64,000 nt of DNA from Verrucomicrobiota bacterium (GTDB taxonomy: Bacteria > Verrucomicrobiota > Verrucomicrobiia > Palsa-1439), in contig PLZV01000009.1 of NCBI GenBank assembly GCA_003152315.1, forward strand, positions 21,712-85,711, written 5' to 3'. Shown here one piece after another: positions 39,267 to 48,395 of this stretch. The position numbers and the translations under genes are program-made. Numbering within the stretch: the stretch's first letter is position 1; every line of letters starts with the position of its first letter. Below the pieces are notes generated by a model. The model saw only the letters and a program-made list of their open reading frames with translations. It did no database searches and was not told the origin of the DNA.

Positions 39267-40527
39267 TACGCTTTCAGGCACCGGGGTAACCATCATCGGC
39301 GGCGGCATGATCACCAACGACCTGATCCTGCCGTCCATCTATCACTTGCAGCGCCTCGGTGTCGTCAGCCAGATTGGCATTTGCTCCCGCACCAATGCGC
39401 CCCTGCGGTCGCTCAGGGACAATCGGGAACTACGCGCTGCGTTTCCCGGGCAGGATTTCACGGCATTCCCGCCCCTTGCGGAAACCACCGACAAACCCCT
39501 GTCCGACCTCTACAAGGGTGTCATTGCCTCGATGCGACCGCGACAAGCGGTTATCGTCGCCGTGCCGGACTCGGTCCATTACCCGATCATCATGGAAGCG
39601 CTGCAACACAACCAGCATGTCCTCAGCGTCAAACCGCTGGTACTCGAATACAAGCAGAGTCTCGACATCGAGAAACTTGCGCGCGAACGCGGGCTGTTCG
39701 TGGGCATCGAGTACCACAAGCGATTCGACCGGCGAGCCTTGCTGGCCAAGCGCGAGTACGCCCAGGGCCACTTCGGCGACTTCGCCATGGGCGAGGCCAA
39801 ACTCATTGAGCCATATTACTATCGCCACTCCAATTTCCAAAACTGGTTCACCTGCGAGGTGACGGATCCGTTCACCTACGTCGGCTGCCACTATGTTGAC
39901 CTGGTGTACTTCATTACCGGGCTGAAGCCCGTCTCTGTTTCCTTGGCCGGCATCAAGCGTAAGTTCCCCAACGGCAACACCGGCTACATGTGGGCCAATG
40001 CTCGCGTGCGCTACGAGAACGACGCGCTGCTCTCCGTGACCGGCGGGTTGGGGTACCCCGATGACGCCGCTGGCAGCAACGATCAGGGCCTGCTCATGTA
40101 CTGCGAAGGGAATGACCGCACCGGCATGATTGAACACATCGACGATGATCGTGGGGCACGCTACTCCTACCTGGAAGGAATCGGCCCCGGCGGTTCGCGC
40201 TACAATTACGTCAGTCCCGATTTCTTTCGACTCGTCCCGTGGGAAGGCCCGGGCTACAAGCCCGTCGGCTATGGCTACGACTCAATTGCCGCCAATCTCC
40301 AGGCCATGCAACGCATCGAGATGGAAGTCGTTGGTTTAAACGAGAAGGCCTCCCTTGCCCGTCGACGCGAGATCATCATGGAAATCGATCGGGCCGGCCT
40401 GATCGCCACGCCCGCCAACAGTTACATCAACGAATTGGTCATCGAAGCCGCCCGATTGTCGATTGCCCACGATGGCGCGCTCGTCAACATCTCGTATCGT
40501 AACAATCCTCACGTAGAAAAAGCGTAG
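39259..40527 (+). CDS. Gfo/Idh/MocA-family oxidoreductase 2
   Basis: 422 residues from ATG 39259. Rossmann start GVTIIGGGMITNDLILPSI; SVKPLVLEYKQS replaces the usual EKP (here VKP); YHKRFDRRALLAKREY gives the family's His/Arg region. It sits between the LacI regulator (8-base overlap) and a class III aminotransferase. The pair could oxidise a sugar to a keto form and transaminate it, or the reverse on an imported amino sugar (inference). Confidence 0.8.
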   Translation: MTNTLSGTGVTIIGGGMITNDLILPSIYHLQRLGVVSQIGICSRTNAPLRSLRDNRELRAAFPGQDFTAFPPLAETTDKPLSDLYKGVIASMRPRQAVIVAVPDSVHYPIIMEALQHNQHVLSVKPLVLEYKQSLDIEKLARERGLFVGIEYHKRFDRRALLAKREYAQGHFGDFAMGEAKLIEPYYYRHSNFQNWFTCEVTDPFTYVGCHYVDLVYFITGLKPVSVSLAGIKRKFPNGNTGYMWANARVRYENDALLSVTGGLGYPDDAAGSNDQGLLMYCEGNDRTGMIEHIDDDRGARYSYLEGIGPGGSRYNYVSPDFFRLVPWEGPGYKPVGYGYDSIAANLQAMQRIEMEVVGLNEKASLARRREIIMEIDRAGLIATPANSYINELVIEAARLSIAHDGALVNISYRNNPHVEKA

Positions 40528-40554
40528 CCCGCGAATCAAGTACCGAGGCAATCC

Positions 40555-41925
40555 ATGGCTGAATACGATTTAACTCCCGTCAATGTCCCCAAGGTCAAAA
40601 CCAGGTTTCGCACGATTCGCACGGCGATTCCCGTGCCCGCATCCCTGCCGATTTTCGAGGAATTGCGCCGCTCCGAGCCGCGCTCGATGGCGGGACAGCC
40701 GCCGATCATCTGGCACAAGGCCGACAACTTCACCGTGCACGACAAATGGGGTAATCGCTGGATCGATTGGTCCTCCGGCGTGCTGATCACCAATGCCGGC
40801 CATGGTCGCAAGGAAATCGCCGCGGCCGTGAAGAAACTGGCTGACCGCCCGTTGCTGGCCACGTATGTATTCGTGCACGAAGACCGCGCGACGCTGGCCC
40901 GGATGTTGCGCGAGATCTCGCCGGACGCGAACAACTATCAGGTGTTCCTACTCAGCACCGGCAGCGAGGCCACGGAAAACTGCATCAAACTCGCCAAGAC
41001 TTACGCGCTTCAACAATACGGCCCGCACAAGAAATACCTCGTCTCATTTCACAATGCATTTCACGGACGCACGATGGGTGCCCAACTGGCCGCCGGCAAT
41101 GAGCGGCCCAAGGCGTGGATGGTCGACCGCGACCGCACGTTCGTCCAGGTCCCCTTCCCCGACGGCTACAAGAACAAGGATACCTCGTTCGAGTTATTCC
41201 TGCACTCGTTGACGGAACAAGGAATCAAGCCGGGGGATATCGCCGGTGTCATGAGCGAGGCATATCAGGGCGTCGGCCCGGATTTCCTGCCCGTCGAATA
41301 CGCGAGGGAACTGGCGACGTTCTGCCGAAAGCACGACATCGTCTTGATCATGGACGAAGTGCAGTCGGGTTTCGGGCGAACGGGCAAAATGTTTTGCTTT
41401 GAACATTACGGCATCCAGCCGGATTTGATCGCCTGTGGCAAAGGTATCACGTCGTCGTTACCGCTGTCGGCGGTCATTGGCCGCAAAGAGATCATGGGCC
41501 TGTACGCGCCCGGCTCCATGACCTCGACCCACTCGGCATCGCCCCTGGCGGTGGCCGCCGCGATCAACAACCTCAAGATTATCAAGGAGGAGAGGCTCGT
41601 CGAGCGCGCCGCCCGGCTCGGCAAGATTTTTTGCCCTGAATTGCAGCGCATCCAGCAAAAACACGCGCTCGCGCTGGGCTGTTTCCAGGGCAAGGGGTTG
41701 GTCGCCGGCATTCAAGTCGTCAAACCGGGCACGCGTGAACCCGACCCGGCCATGGCCCAGAAGATCAACGTGGCCTGTTTCCAAAAGGGCTTGCTGATGT
41801 TTGCGCCTGTCGGCGTCGCGGGTGAATGCCTGAAAGTGTGTCCGCCGCTGACGATCTCGGAACCAGCTCTCCGTGAGTCTCTCGCGGTCTTTGAGGAGGC
41901 AGTCAATGAAGTGCTGGGGTGTTGA
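40555..41925 (+). CDS. Class III PLP-dependent aminotransferase
   Basis: 456 residues of the omega/4-aminobutyrate aminotransferase fold type I. Seen: LSTGSEATENCIKLAKT (phosphate loop), FHNAFHGRTMGAQLAAG, IMDEVQSGFGRTGKMFCFE (PLP Asp) and ACGKGITSSLPLSAVIG with the Schiff-base Lys296. It follows the Gfo/Idh gene by 27 bases in the LacI operon. In this class the substrates are usually omega-amines, but keto sugars are possible; context suggests amino-sugar nitrogen handling. Confidence 0.9.
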   Translation: MAEYDLTPVNVPKVKTRFRTIRTAIPVPASLPIFEELRRSEPRSMAGQPPIIWHKADNFTVHDKWGNRWIDWSSGVLITNAGHGRKEIAAAVKKLADRPLLATYVFVHEDRATLARMLREISPDANNYQVFLLSTGSEATENCIKLAKTYALQQYGPHKKYLVSFHNAFHGRTMGAQLAAGNERPKAWMVDRDRTFVQVPFPDGYKNKDTSFELFLHSLTEQGIKPGDIAGVMSEAYQGVGPDFLPVEYARELATFCRKHDIVLIMDEVQSGFGRTGKMFCFEHYGIQPDLIACGKGITSSLPLSAVIGRKEIMGLYAPGSMTSTHSASPLAVAAAINNLKIIKEERLVERAARLGKIFCPELQRIQQKHALALGCFQGKGLVAGIQVVKPGTREPDPAMAQKINVACFQKGLLMFAPVGVAGECLKVCPPLTISEPALRESLAVFEEAVNEVLGC

Positions 41926-42006
41926 TGCCGGGCACCGGGATTCTGGTTGTGAAGGCCAAGTGACGATCGCTAGTTCACGCTGCTATTTGGCGTGACGCAC
42001 TACTTT

Positions 42007-42052
42007 TTGATTGCATCAGCCGACGCCGGATGATAAATTCATTTTATGAATT
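42007..42052 (+). promoter_or_regulatory. Promoter with palindrome abutting the -10
   Basis: TTGATT (42007-42012) and TGATAA/GATAAA (42031-42037) are followed directly by TTCATTTTATGAA (42038-42050), itself inside the larger perfect palindrome AATTCAT-TTT-ATGAATT (42036-42052). The annotated start codon ATG 42046 lies inside the palindrome, so the transcript may be nearly leaderless. Confidence 0.6.
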
Positions 42053-43071
42053 ATTATCTTTTCGTGGTTAAATGGTGCAGGCTGGCTTTGGTGATCAGCG
42101 CGATGCTTCTGACGTCTGGTCTCCGAGCCGAGGATTCAAACGTTACTCCCAGCGCCACCAACCAAACCACGAATGCAGCCTCAGCCACGATGCTGCATGG
42201 CAAGCGCGGTACCTGGGTTTGGAGGAAGCAATCATGGCTGGCGCAAGCAGACAGAGATGCTCTGTTCAGCTTTCTCAAGAAGCAGGGGATCTCCGTCATT
42301 CTCGTCCAGATTCACACCGACTATTCGGGCGAGAAACCTGTGCTTGAGAACCAAGAGCAGCTTTCGGCGCTGCTCCGGCAGGCCGCCAGCCAACACGTTA
42401 TCGTTCATGCGCTGGATGGAGACCCAAGCCACATCTATCCGCCCTGGCCCGAGAAGCTGTCCGGACAGATCCGGGCAGTCGCTGCGCTAAACGCCTCCCT
42501 GACGGGAAACGCCCGGTTCACAGGAGTCCATTACGACATCGAACCGTACATCCTGCCTGCATTCAAGAAAGAAGAGACCCGGTTGGATGTCTGCAAGGCC
42601 TATCTGATCGCTCTCCAGACTTTGGCGCAGACCGCGCGGGCACAGGGGCTGGAGTTCAGCGTGGACATCCCCATGTTTTTTGCCACTAGCGAAAAGAAGA
42701 AGTACCTCGATACGGACGAAGAACCGGACACCTTGCTGGGTCACGTGGCGCACATCGTGGATTGGTTCGGCCTTATGGCCTATCGAAACAAGGCGTCCGG
42801 GGCGGATGGCATTTTGGTCCATTCCGAGGCCGACATCAGCGTCATGGAGAAACTGGGCAAGAAGGCCTGGATCGGCGTTGAGACCGGACCCAACCGGGGA
42901 GATGATCCTCCCAAAATCACCTTCCGGAATCGGCCCGTCGCGGAGTTTGACGGAGAGATCAAGGAAGTGGAGTCGCAGATGGCGGGTCGGAAGGGCTACG
43001 GTGGATTGTTGATCCACAGTTACGAACTCTACCGGGAGTATTTAGGCCAGGCCTCTGTGACGAAGCCGTAG
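42046..43071 (+). CDS. Secreted GH18-like barrel protein
   Basis: 341 residues. Signal segment: CRLALVISAMLLTSGLRA. A TIM-barrel with ISVILVQIHTDYSGEK early, GVHYDIEPYIL (Asp164, Glu166; the first Asp of the DGxxxDxE motif is Thr159-Gly160 here), VDWFGLMAYRNKASGADG and WIGVETGPN. It resembles GH18-type barrels but the family is uncertain. It stands alone between the aminotransferase and the second prepilin-like gene. Start codon uncertain, as ATG 42046 overlaps the putative operator; GTG at 42064 or 42067 is an alternative. Confidence 0.65.
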   Translation: MNYYLFVVKWCRLALVISAMLLTSGLRAEDSNVTPSATNQTTNAASATMLHGKRGTWVWRKQSWLAQADRDALFSFLKKQGISVILVQIHTDYSGEKPVLENQEQLSALLRQAASQHVIVHALDGDPSHIYPPWPEKLSGQIRAVAALNASLTGNARFTGVHYDIEPYILPAFKKEETRLDVCKAYLIALQTLAQTARAQGLEFSVDIPMFFATSEKKKYLDTDEEPDTLLGHVAHIVDWFGLMAYRNKASGADGILVHSEADISVMEKLGKKAWIGVETGPNRGDDPPKITFRNRPVAEFDGEIKEVESQMAGRKGYGGLLIHSYELYREYLGQASVTKP

Positions 43072-43084
43072 TTGGCGTCTCACT

Positions 43085-43840
43085 TCACGGGAATACGTTC
43101 CCATACGTCAAGTTGCCATGCATGATTATTTCGACGTGTCCGTCAGCCATGAGCGCGGCGGCACCGTTGGTGTGGCGGTAACGTATGCGGCCGGCACCGG
43201 TGCCACCAGGGGGAACGTCAACGTTATCATTGCTTGTTGGATTTGGAACCAGATCCGTGGCCTGCACACCGGATGGCATGGCGGCCTTATTGAAGGGATA
43301 CATCTGCAACCACGCCTCGGAGCTTTCGTTGTCATCGGCGACTTGATTCGAATCCGCCACCAGAATCACGTCGGAAGGATGCGTGATGTCCGTTAATTTG
43401 GTCGGCTTGAGACCAGCCGTGTAACTGCTCACCAACCAGGGGCCTCCGAAAATTACCGGATTGCACGCGACCGTCCGTTCACCGCCGGGGTAAGACGCCA
43501 CCTGCAATCGCATCGGCTGTTCGGGGCAGACGAATATCGTGCTCGATTTTCCCACAATGCGTACGGTGTAAGGGGTGAGGAATGCGCACCACGGGTAACT
43601 ACCGGGTGTCCCGTCCACTACCGTTGGGCCGATCGAAAACGGCGTGTAATCATTGAAATCGGCCGCGTACATGTTAATCGCAATTCCGGTCTGACGGAGA
43701 TTGCTGACGCAAACCGCCTTCCTGCCCTGGGCTCGAGCCTTGTTCAGGGCCGGCAGTAGCATGGCAGCCAGAATGCCGATAATGGCGATGACCACCAATA
43801 GTTCAATCAATGTAAAGCCTCGGCTTCTTCTCATGCGCAC
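43085..43840 (-). CDS. Prepilin-like protein 2 with H-X9-DG tail
   Basis: 251 residues. MRMRRSRG then [20 protein letters not shown], the prepilin peptidase site after Gly, and the C-terminal H-x9-DG ([12 protein letters not shown]). It is a distant paralog of the gene at 28646, with the shared CVSNLRQ segment after the helix. It is a single-gene unit converging on the GH18-like gene. Its promoter carries the palindrome inside the -35/-10 spacer. It is presumably a pseudopilin exported by a type II/IV-like system encoded elsewhere. Confidence 0.86.
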   Translation of the reverse strand: MRMRRSRGFTLIELLVVIAIIGILAAMLLPALNKARAQGRKAVCVSNLRQTGIAINMYAADFNDYTPFSIGPTVVDGTPGSYPWCAFLTPYTVRIVGKSSTIFVCPEQPMRLQVASYPGGERTVACNPVIFGGPWLVSSYTAGLKPTKLTDITHPSDVILVADSNQVADDNESSEAWLQMYPFNKAAMPSGVQATDLVPNPTSNDNVDVPPGGTGAGRIRYRHTNGAAALMADGHVEIIMHGNLTYGNVFP

Positions 43841-43924
43841 CTTCTCTATTCTAACGCATTCCCTCCATCAAACAAGCGCCCCCATTCAGAATTACCATGT
43901 CTAATTGTGTAACATCTCAAGCGG

Positions 43925-43953
43925 TTTATATTTCACTATTTGAAATAAGTCAA
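43925..43953 (-). promoter_or_regulatory. Promoter with palindrome in the spacer
   Basis: Minus strand: TTGACT (43948-43953), a 17-base spacer that contains TTCAAATAGTGAA (43932-43944), then TATAAA (43925-43930). With flanks the palindrome is TTTCA-N5-TGAAA. It drives the prepilin-like gene starting at 43840. A bound protein would block polymerase, so a repressor site is likely. It may also affect the divergent ROK gene. Confidence 0.75.
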
Positions 43954-44125
43954 GCGCCAATTTCAGAAAGTTTGGTTCCGCCTCCAATCCTCCTGCTTCT
44001 GCCTTCCTCCATATCTTGGCGGTGTCCACCGAAGGTCCGGCTCCGGTCGGAATCGCATCATCGCCGCCCGTTCAACGACTCTCTTCCCAACATGCCCTGC
44101 CTGTGACATAGTGCCGACCAACACT

Positions 44126-45256
44126 ATGGCTTCGATACGACGAGTGGAAAGAAACGCCGCAGCGATTCTGCACGCCATGGCGGAAACGGAAGCGGTCAGT
44201 CAGGCGGAATTGATTCCCAAGGTACAGCTCAAGCGGACATCCATTTTCTACGTAATGGAACGGATGAAACGTGGAAAACTCGTCCGTTCGTCCGGAAATG
44301 TGCCGTCGGGAAAAGGTCGCAGCACCATACTCTGGAAGATTTACGAGGGTGCGGGAACGTTTCTGGTGGCCTACTTCGGCCATAAACACAATTACTACCG
44401 GGTATACAGTTTTCAAGGCGGCCTGTTGCAGGCCATCGACCGTCCCTTCAGCCCTACCATCGGCGACGCCATTGCTGAGTTGCAGGAAATCATCCAGGAT
44501 CTCAATGGGACGAACGGAAACAGGCACGCCCCGTTGCGAGGCGTCGCGGTTTCCCTGGCCGGCATTATTGATTCCACAAACGGTGAGGTGATTCTTTCGC
44601 GCTACTGGCGCATGGAGCATTACGCGCTGGCCACTGAACTCAAAAAGCTGTGGGATACATCGCCGCCGTTGATTCTGGTTGAGAACAATGCCCGGTTGTC
44701 AGCCTGGGGGGAGAGGTGCAACGGTTTGGCCCGCGAAAGCCGCGATTTCATCGTCCTTACCATCCACGGCGCAAGCAAGCGCGAATCCACCCGCGCCGAG
44801 ATCGGCTTGGGGAGCGGCATTGTGTTGGACGGCCGACTGTTCGCTGGGAAGAACGGCGGCGCGGGAGAATTGGACCGTTTCTTCACCAAGTGGCTGCTTA
44901 CGCACTACCCGGCCGGAAGCGTTCCGTCATCGCTAACGGAGATGGCCGAGGAGCAACTGCGCGATTTTGCCTCCGACCTTGGCAATAATTTTTCGCATAT
45001 CATCAATTACCTTGCCCCCGAGAAGCTCTTGGTGAACTTCAACGAGGAACCTCCGTCTCCTTTATTCGTCAAGTGGTTGCGCGAAGCGGTACACGCAAAT
45101 CTGGAACCGCCCGGCGGACAGGATTTTCCCGTAGAAATGTCCCCTCGCGGAGTCGAGTCGTTGCTCGACGGCGGTATCCATCGACTGCGGCAGTTGTACT
45201 TTGCGCCGAGCAACCATCTTCTCCAACAGGTCCAACAAACCTTGAAGCGCCGTTAA
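44126..45256 (+). CDS. ROK-family transcriptional regulator 2
   Basis: 376 residues from ATG 44126 (GTG 44111 also in frame). An N-terminal winged helix (AILHAMAETEAVSQAELIPKVQLKRTSIFYVMERMKRGKLV) joins a ROK domain (LILVENNARLSAWGERCNG, GLGSGIVLDGRLFAGKNGGAGELDRF). It is divergent from the prepilin-like gene whose spacer carries the clearest TTCA-N5-TGAA site, 180 bases away, so it is the best local candidate for binding that palindrome (inference). Confidence 0.8.
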   Translation: MASIRRVERNAAAILHAMAETEAVSQAELIPKVQLKRTSIFYVMERMKRGKLVRSSGNVPSGKGRSTILWKIYEGAGTFLVAYFGHKHNYYRVYSFQGGLLQAIDRPFSPTIGDAIAELQEIIQDLNGTNGNRHAPLRGVAVSLAGIIDSTNGEVILSRYWRMEHYALATELKKLWDTSPPLILVENNARLSAWGERCNGLARESRDFIVLTIHGASKRESTRAEIGLGSGIVLDGRLFAGKNGGAGELDRFFTKWLLTHYPAGSVPSSLTEMAEEQLRDFASDLGNNFSHIINYLAPEKLLVNFNEEPPSPLFVKWLREAVHANLEPPGGQDFPVEMSPRGVESLLDGGIHRLRQLYFAPSNHLLQQVQQTLKRR

Positions 45257-45299
45257 GACTCCCGCGCCCCTCCCCGGCCGGAAGAGCCGCAGCGTAAAC

Positions 45300-47282
45300 C
45301 TAATACGATACGCGGACGCGGTAATAGTGGTTGCTGGCGGACGCAGCCGCCCCGACTTCCACATAGTTTGTGGTGACGGTGTTGGAGCCCGGGACAACGA
45401 TTGGCGGGCTGATGTCGGTGAAATTACTGGTGAAATTGCCCGAGGTATCGCCGGTGGTTGACTGCACCACATTGGTCAGGCCGGGCAGCGTCGCCCAACT
45501 GAGGTTGACATCGGCGTTGGTCGCGACGCTGATCGACAGGATTTGCAGAACCGACGAGATGTCCGGAAGAACCGCGGGTATGGGGCTGTTGAGGATCCCC
45601 CAAATCCATTTCTCCTGAAACCGCTGCCAGTCGTTGGTATAACTGGCAGAGCCATCGTTTCCCGTGCCGTCGGTATGCCGGTAAATGACCGCGCCGCCAA
45701 AATAATTCACCGAGGGATCGTGGCGGTTGATCAAATCGGTGATCCCGGCGTCCGCGCCGAAGGCGTCATTGGTAAAGTTTTCGACGGCGCTGTTGTGGTC
45801 CGAGGTGGTGAGGTACGCCGCGAACCCCATAAACATCAGCGGATGATTGGTCGGCGCCGGATGCAATCCGTCATTCCAATACGTGCCCGAAATGGCGTGC
45901 AGAATATTCGTCGTTTGGTCCCGCACGACGCCCTGGAACTGGGACGCGCTGTTGATGGTCGTGTCATAGAGCATCACGCCGAGTGAATCGACCTTTTGCG
46001 CCATCTGATAATACAGGTCGGGTGACCACCGGGCGGTGCTGCTGGTGCCCGTCGCGTATCGCTGGGAGGCAAAACTGATGTGCCCGCCGTTGGTCAATCC
46101 CACGCTGGTCAACCCGGCGCGAGTCTGATCCATTAACGGTAGCAGGCCGTTGGCGAGATTCGTGTCGCCGCCGGACGGCTCGAAATCAAAATGGACTCCG
46201 TCAAATGTCCGGTTGGCCCCGACCACGTGACTGCCGGGCACCGAGGTCGACACGAACCTCTGGCATTCGGTCACGATATTGGCGCGCGTCACCGGATTGG
46301 TGACGCCCGGGCCCACGGCGTTGGTAATGATGGCGTTTAGCCAGGCGACCAGCACGAAGCGTTTCCCGTGTTGGTCTTCCCAACTCTTCACGGTATTCAG
46401 GAAATTGGGAACCTGCCCCAGAGGCGTTCCGCTGACCATGAAGCCGTTCGTCCCGATGGACCCCATGTTCACAAACCAGTACGCCACGTCGGTCTTGGTT
46501 CCCATCTGGAGGGCCAATGCGGGCACCAGGCTTAACGAGCCGGAGTTACTGGCGTAGCCGCCGGTCAACCACAAAGCATTTCGATTGAACATCCCGCGCG
46601 AGGTCAGGAAGACCTGATTGGTTACCAGCACGCTGTTGGTCGAGGTGATGACGTTGGTCCAGGTCACGGCCCCAAAATCGTCGGCGAATACTTTTTGGAT
46701 GCCGCTTCCTCCCGCGTTCTCGAAGCGAAGGCGCAGGTCCTTGATGGCCGTCAAACTGAAAGCGCTGGAGCCGGTGCTACGGGTCATGGCACTCGATATG
46801 AAAGGAAAGAGAAAGTTTACATAATTGGTGTTGGACAACAACTGCCCGGTGGTGCTCTGCCAGATCGTTCCGTCGGGCTCTTCAAACGCGGCTTTGACGG
46901 TCGTGTTCGACAGCACCGCAGTGTCAATGTGGAGGCTAACAGTCAAGCCGGGCGCCGCCGTCAAGTCCAGCGGCGCGTCGAACCAAAACTCCATGTTCCC
47001 GTTGTTGCCGAGGGCCCAGTTCAAGGGATACTGCGCTCCGACGGTTCCCGCCACTCCCTGATTCGTGTAGGCGGTGACTACGTCGATCGTGGCGGCTCCG
47101 AATCGGCCCCAGCGAGACCCGGAAACCGTGTTGCTGGTGGCCGTCGCCAGAACCTGGCCGTTCGTGTAGGACTCGAAATCATCATAGCCAAGAGCTGTGC
47201 CCATAGCGCCGAGCACGAGCATTGCGGTGACGGCAATCGGAAATCGCGACCCACAACTTGTCTTTGGCTTCTTGGCTTTCAC
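45300..47282 (-). CDS. Secreted GH18-like protein with DNFESY module
   Basis: 660 residues. A signal segment (IAVTAMLVLGAMGTALG) is followed by a DDFESYTNGQ module of about 180 residues, then a GH18-like barrel with DGVHFDFE (361-368), LGVMLYDTT and DGTGNDGSASYTNDW. The C-terminus keeps only the last 90 residues of the shared C-terminal module, ending HYYRVRVSY, without the WQ-YF-C-C part. It is a mosaic of pieces found in the neighbours: its barrel matches 13098 and 16505, its N-module matches 47445 and 49051. Confidence 0.83.
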   Translation of the reverse strand: MKAKKPKTSCGSRFPIAVTAMLVLGAMGTALGYDDFESYTNGQVLATATSNTVSGSRWGRFGAATIDVVTAYTNQGVAGTVGAQYPLNWALGNNGNMEFWFDAPLDLTAAPGLTVSLHIDTAVLSNTTVKAAFEEPDGTIWQSTTGQLLSNTNYVNFLFPFISSAMTRSTGSSAFSLTAIKDLRLRFENAGGSGIQKVFADDFGAVTWTNVITSTNSVLVTNQVFLTSRGMFNRNALWLTGGYASNSGSLSLVPALALQMGTKTDVAYWFVNMGSIGTNGFMVSGTPLGQVPNFLNTVKSWEDQHGKRFVLVAWLNAIITNAVGPGVTNPVTRANIVTECQRFVSTSVPGSHVVGANRTFDGVHFDFEPSGGDTNLANGLLPLMDQTRAGLTSVGLTNGGHISFASQRYATGTSSTARWSPDLYYQMAQKVDSLGVMLYDTTINSASQFQGVVRDQTTNILHAISGTYWNDGLHPAPTNHPLMFMGFAAYLTTSDHNSAVENFTNDAFGADAGITDLINRHDPSVNYFGGAVIYRHTDGTGNDGSASYTNDWQRFQEKWIWGILNSPIPAVLPDISSVLQILSISVATNADVNLSWATLPGLTNVVQSTTGDTSGNFTSNFTDISPPIVVPGSNTVTTNYVEVGAAASASNHYYRVRVSY

Positions 47283-47344
47283 CGGTCTCCTTCGGCTTCC
47301 TGGCCGAGTCAGGCCTCAACCATGGGAGAACCGCTCCCACTTAC

Positions 47345-47385
47345 TTCAATAAATGAATTTATAGCAGAAATGCGCAAAATGCAAC
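47345..47385 (-). promoter_or_regulatory. Promoter with palindrome abutting the -10
   Basis: Minus strand: GTTGCA (47380-47385), 16 bases, TATAAA (47358-47363), directly followed by TTCATTTATTGAA (47345-47357). The palindrome would cover the transcription start of the GH18-like gene at 47282. Confidence 0.7.
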
Positions 47386-47444
47386 GTGAATAGCCCTCGC
47401 GGACACAGAACCCCTGTATTCCCGAAAACCGGGGAAACTCGAAC

Positions 47445-48158
47445 TTAGCTCCGACGACGGCGAATCACACCGAGGCCGAGGCAGATGCCAGAGACCATCA
47501 GGGCCAGTGTGGACGGCTCCGGAACCGACACCGCCTGGAAGTTGTCCACGTAGATATGCTGCGATCCACCCGAGGCGACATTCTGGAAGCGAATACGCAA
47601 GTCGATCACCTGCGAGAGGTCGAACGCGCCCGCGGTGCCCTGATTTGCCATCTCGGCAGAGTTAAGATCCAGCGTGAACGTCTGGAAGGTCGTGTTTGTC
47701 AGCACCTGCGCAAGGGTCGTCAAACTCTGATAGATCGGCCCGTTGGCTTGTTCTTCAGCAACCTCCACAATCGTGTTGGAAAGAAGCGCTGTGCTGACCC
47801 TCAGATCGACGCTGAGGGCCGTTACAGAAGTCAAGTTGCTTGTGGCGGGGAAATGGAATTCCAAGCTGGCATTGTTCCCGCCGCTGTAATTTAGCGCATA
47901 GTCCATTCCGACAGAGGCGCCTACGCCGGCATTGGTCAAAGCGATGGGATTGGCTGCGGTGGCCCCGCCAAATCGCCCCCAAGGGGATCCGGTCTGCGTG
48001 GCGGCTGTGGCTGTAGCCAGGAGCTGATTGTTGGTGTACGACTCAAAGTTGTCGTACATTTGAGCGTACGAAGCGACACTGAGACGCAAGAGGACGGCTG
48101 CCACGGCCATCACTCGCATACCAGATTTGATTGAGGTTTCCATGCGCACGATCTTCAC
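47445..48158 (-). CDS. PEP-CTERM sorting-domain protein with DNFESY module
   Basis: 237 residues. Signal segment near MAVAAVLLRLSVASYA, then one DNFESYTNNQ module (SPWGRFGGAT, ALNYSGGNNASLEFHFP, IDLRIRFQNV, IYVDNFQAV). The tail is a PEP-CTERM anchor: VPEPSTLALMVSGICLGLG then RRRR. It would be cut by an exosortase and displayed outside the cell. It is essentially the module alone with an anchor. I used GTG 48158 because AAGGATATAGG precedes it; ATG 48143 is the alternative. Confidence 0.88.
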   Translation of the reverse strand: MKIVRMETSIKSGMRVMAVAAVLLRLSVASYAQMYDNFESYTNNQLLATATAATQTGSPWGRFGGATAANPIALTNAGVGASVGMDYALNYSGGNNASLEFHFPATSNLTSVTALSVDLRVSTALLSNTIVEVAEEQANGPIYQSLTTLAQVLTNTTFQTFTLDLNSAEMANQGTAGAFDLSQVIDLRIRFQNVASGGSQHIYVDNFQAVSVPEPSTLALMVSGICLGLGVIRRRRS

Positions 48159-48354
48159 CCTATATCCTTTCCGATTACTCGACGCTTTTTTGACTGCTCT
48201 TTAGGTGCGCCCAAGCCTTCTCAAAGCTGTCACCCACAGAGGGCAAGTCCAAAGGGTGAGTTTGCAAAACAGTGGCTTCCGCTTTCAGTTCTCCACGCAC
48301 TCGCTCGCCCTACTCGCCTGTGGAAATCAGGTGCTGAATCAGCACGCGATTTCT

Positions 48355-48395
48355 TTCACAAACTGAATTATTATGGAAACGGCACTTGAAGTCAA
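48355..48395 (-). promoter_or_regulatory. Promoter with palindrome abutting the -10
   Basis: Minus strand: TTGACT (48390-48395), 16 bases, TAATAA (48368-48373), directly followed by TTCAGTTTGTGAA (48355-48367). It reads toward the PEP-CTERM gene 197 bases away. Same register as 47345-47385 and 42007-42052. Confidence 0.7.
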
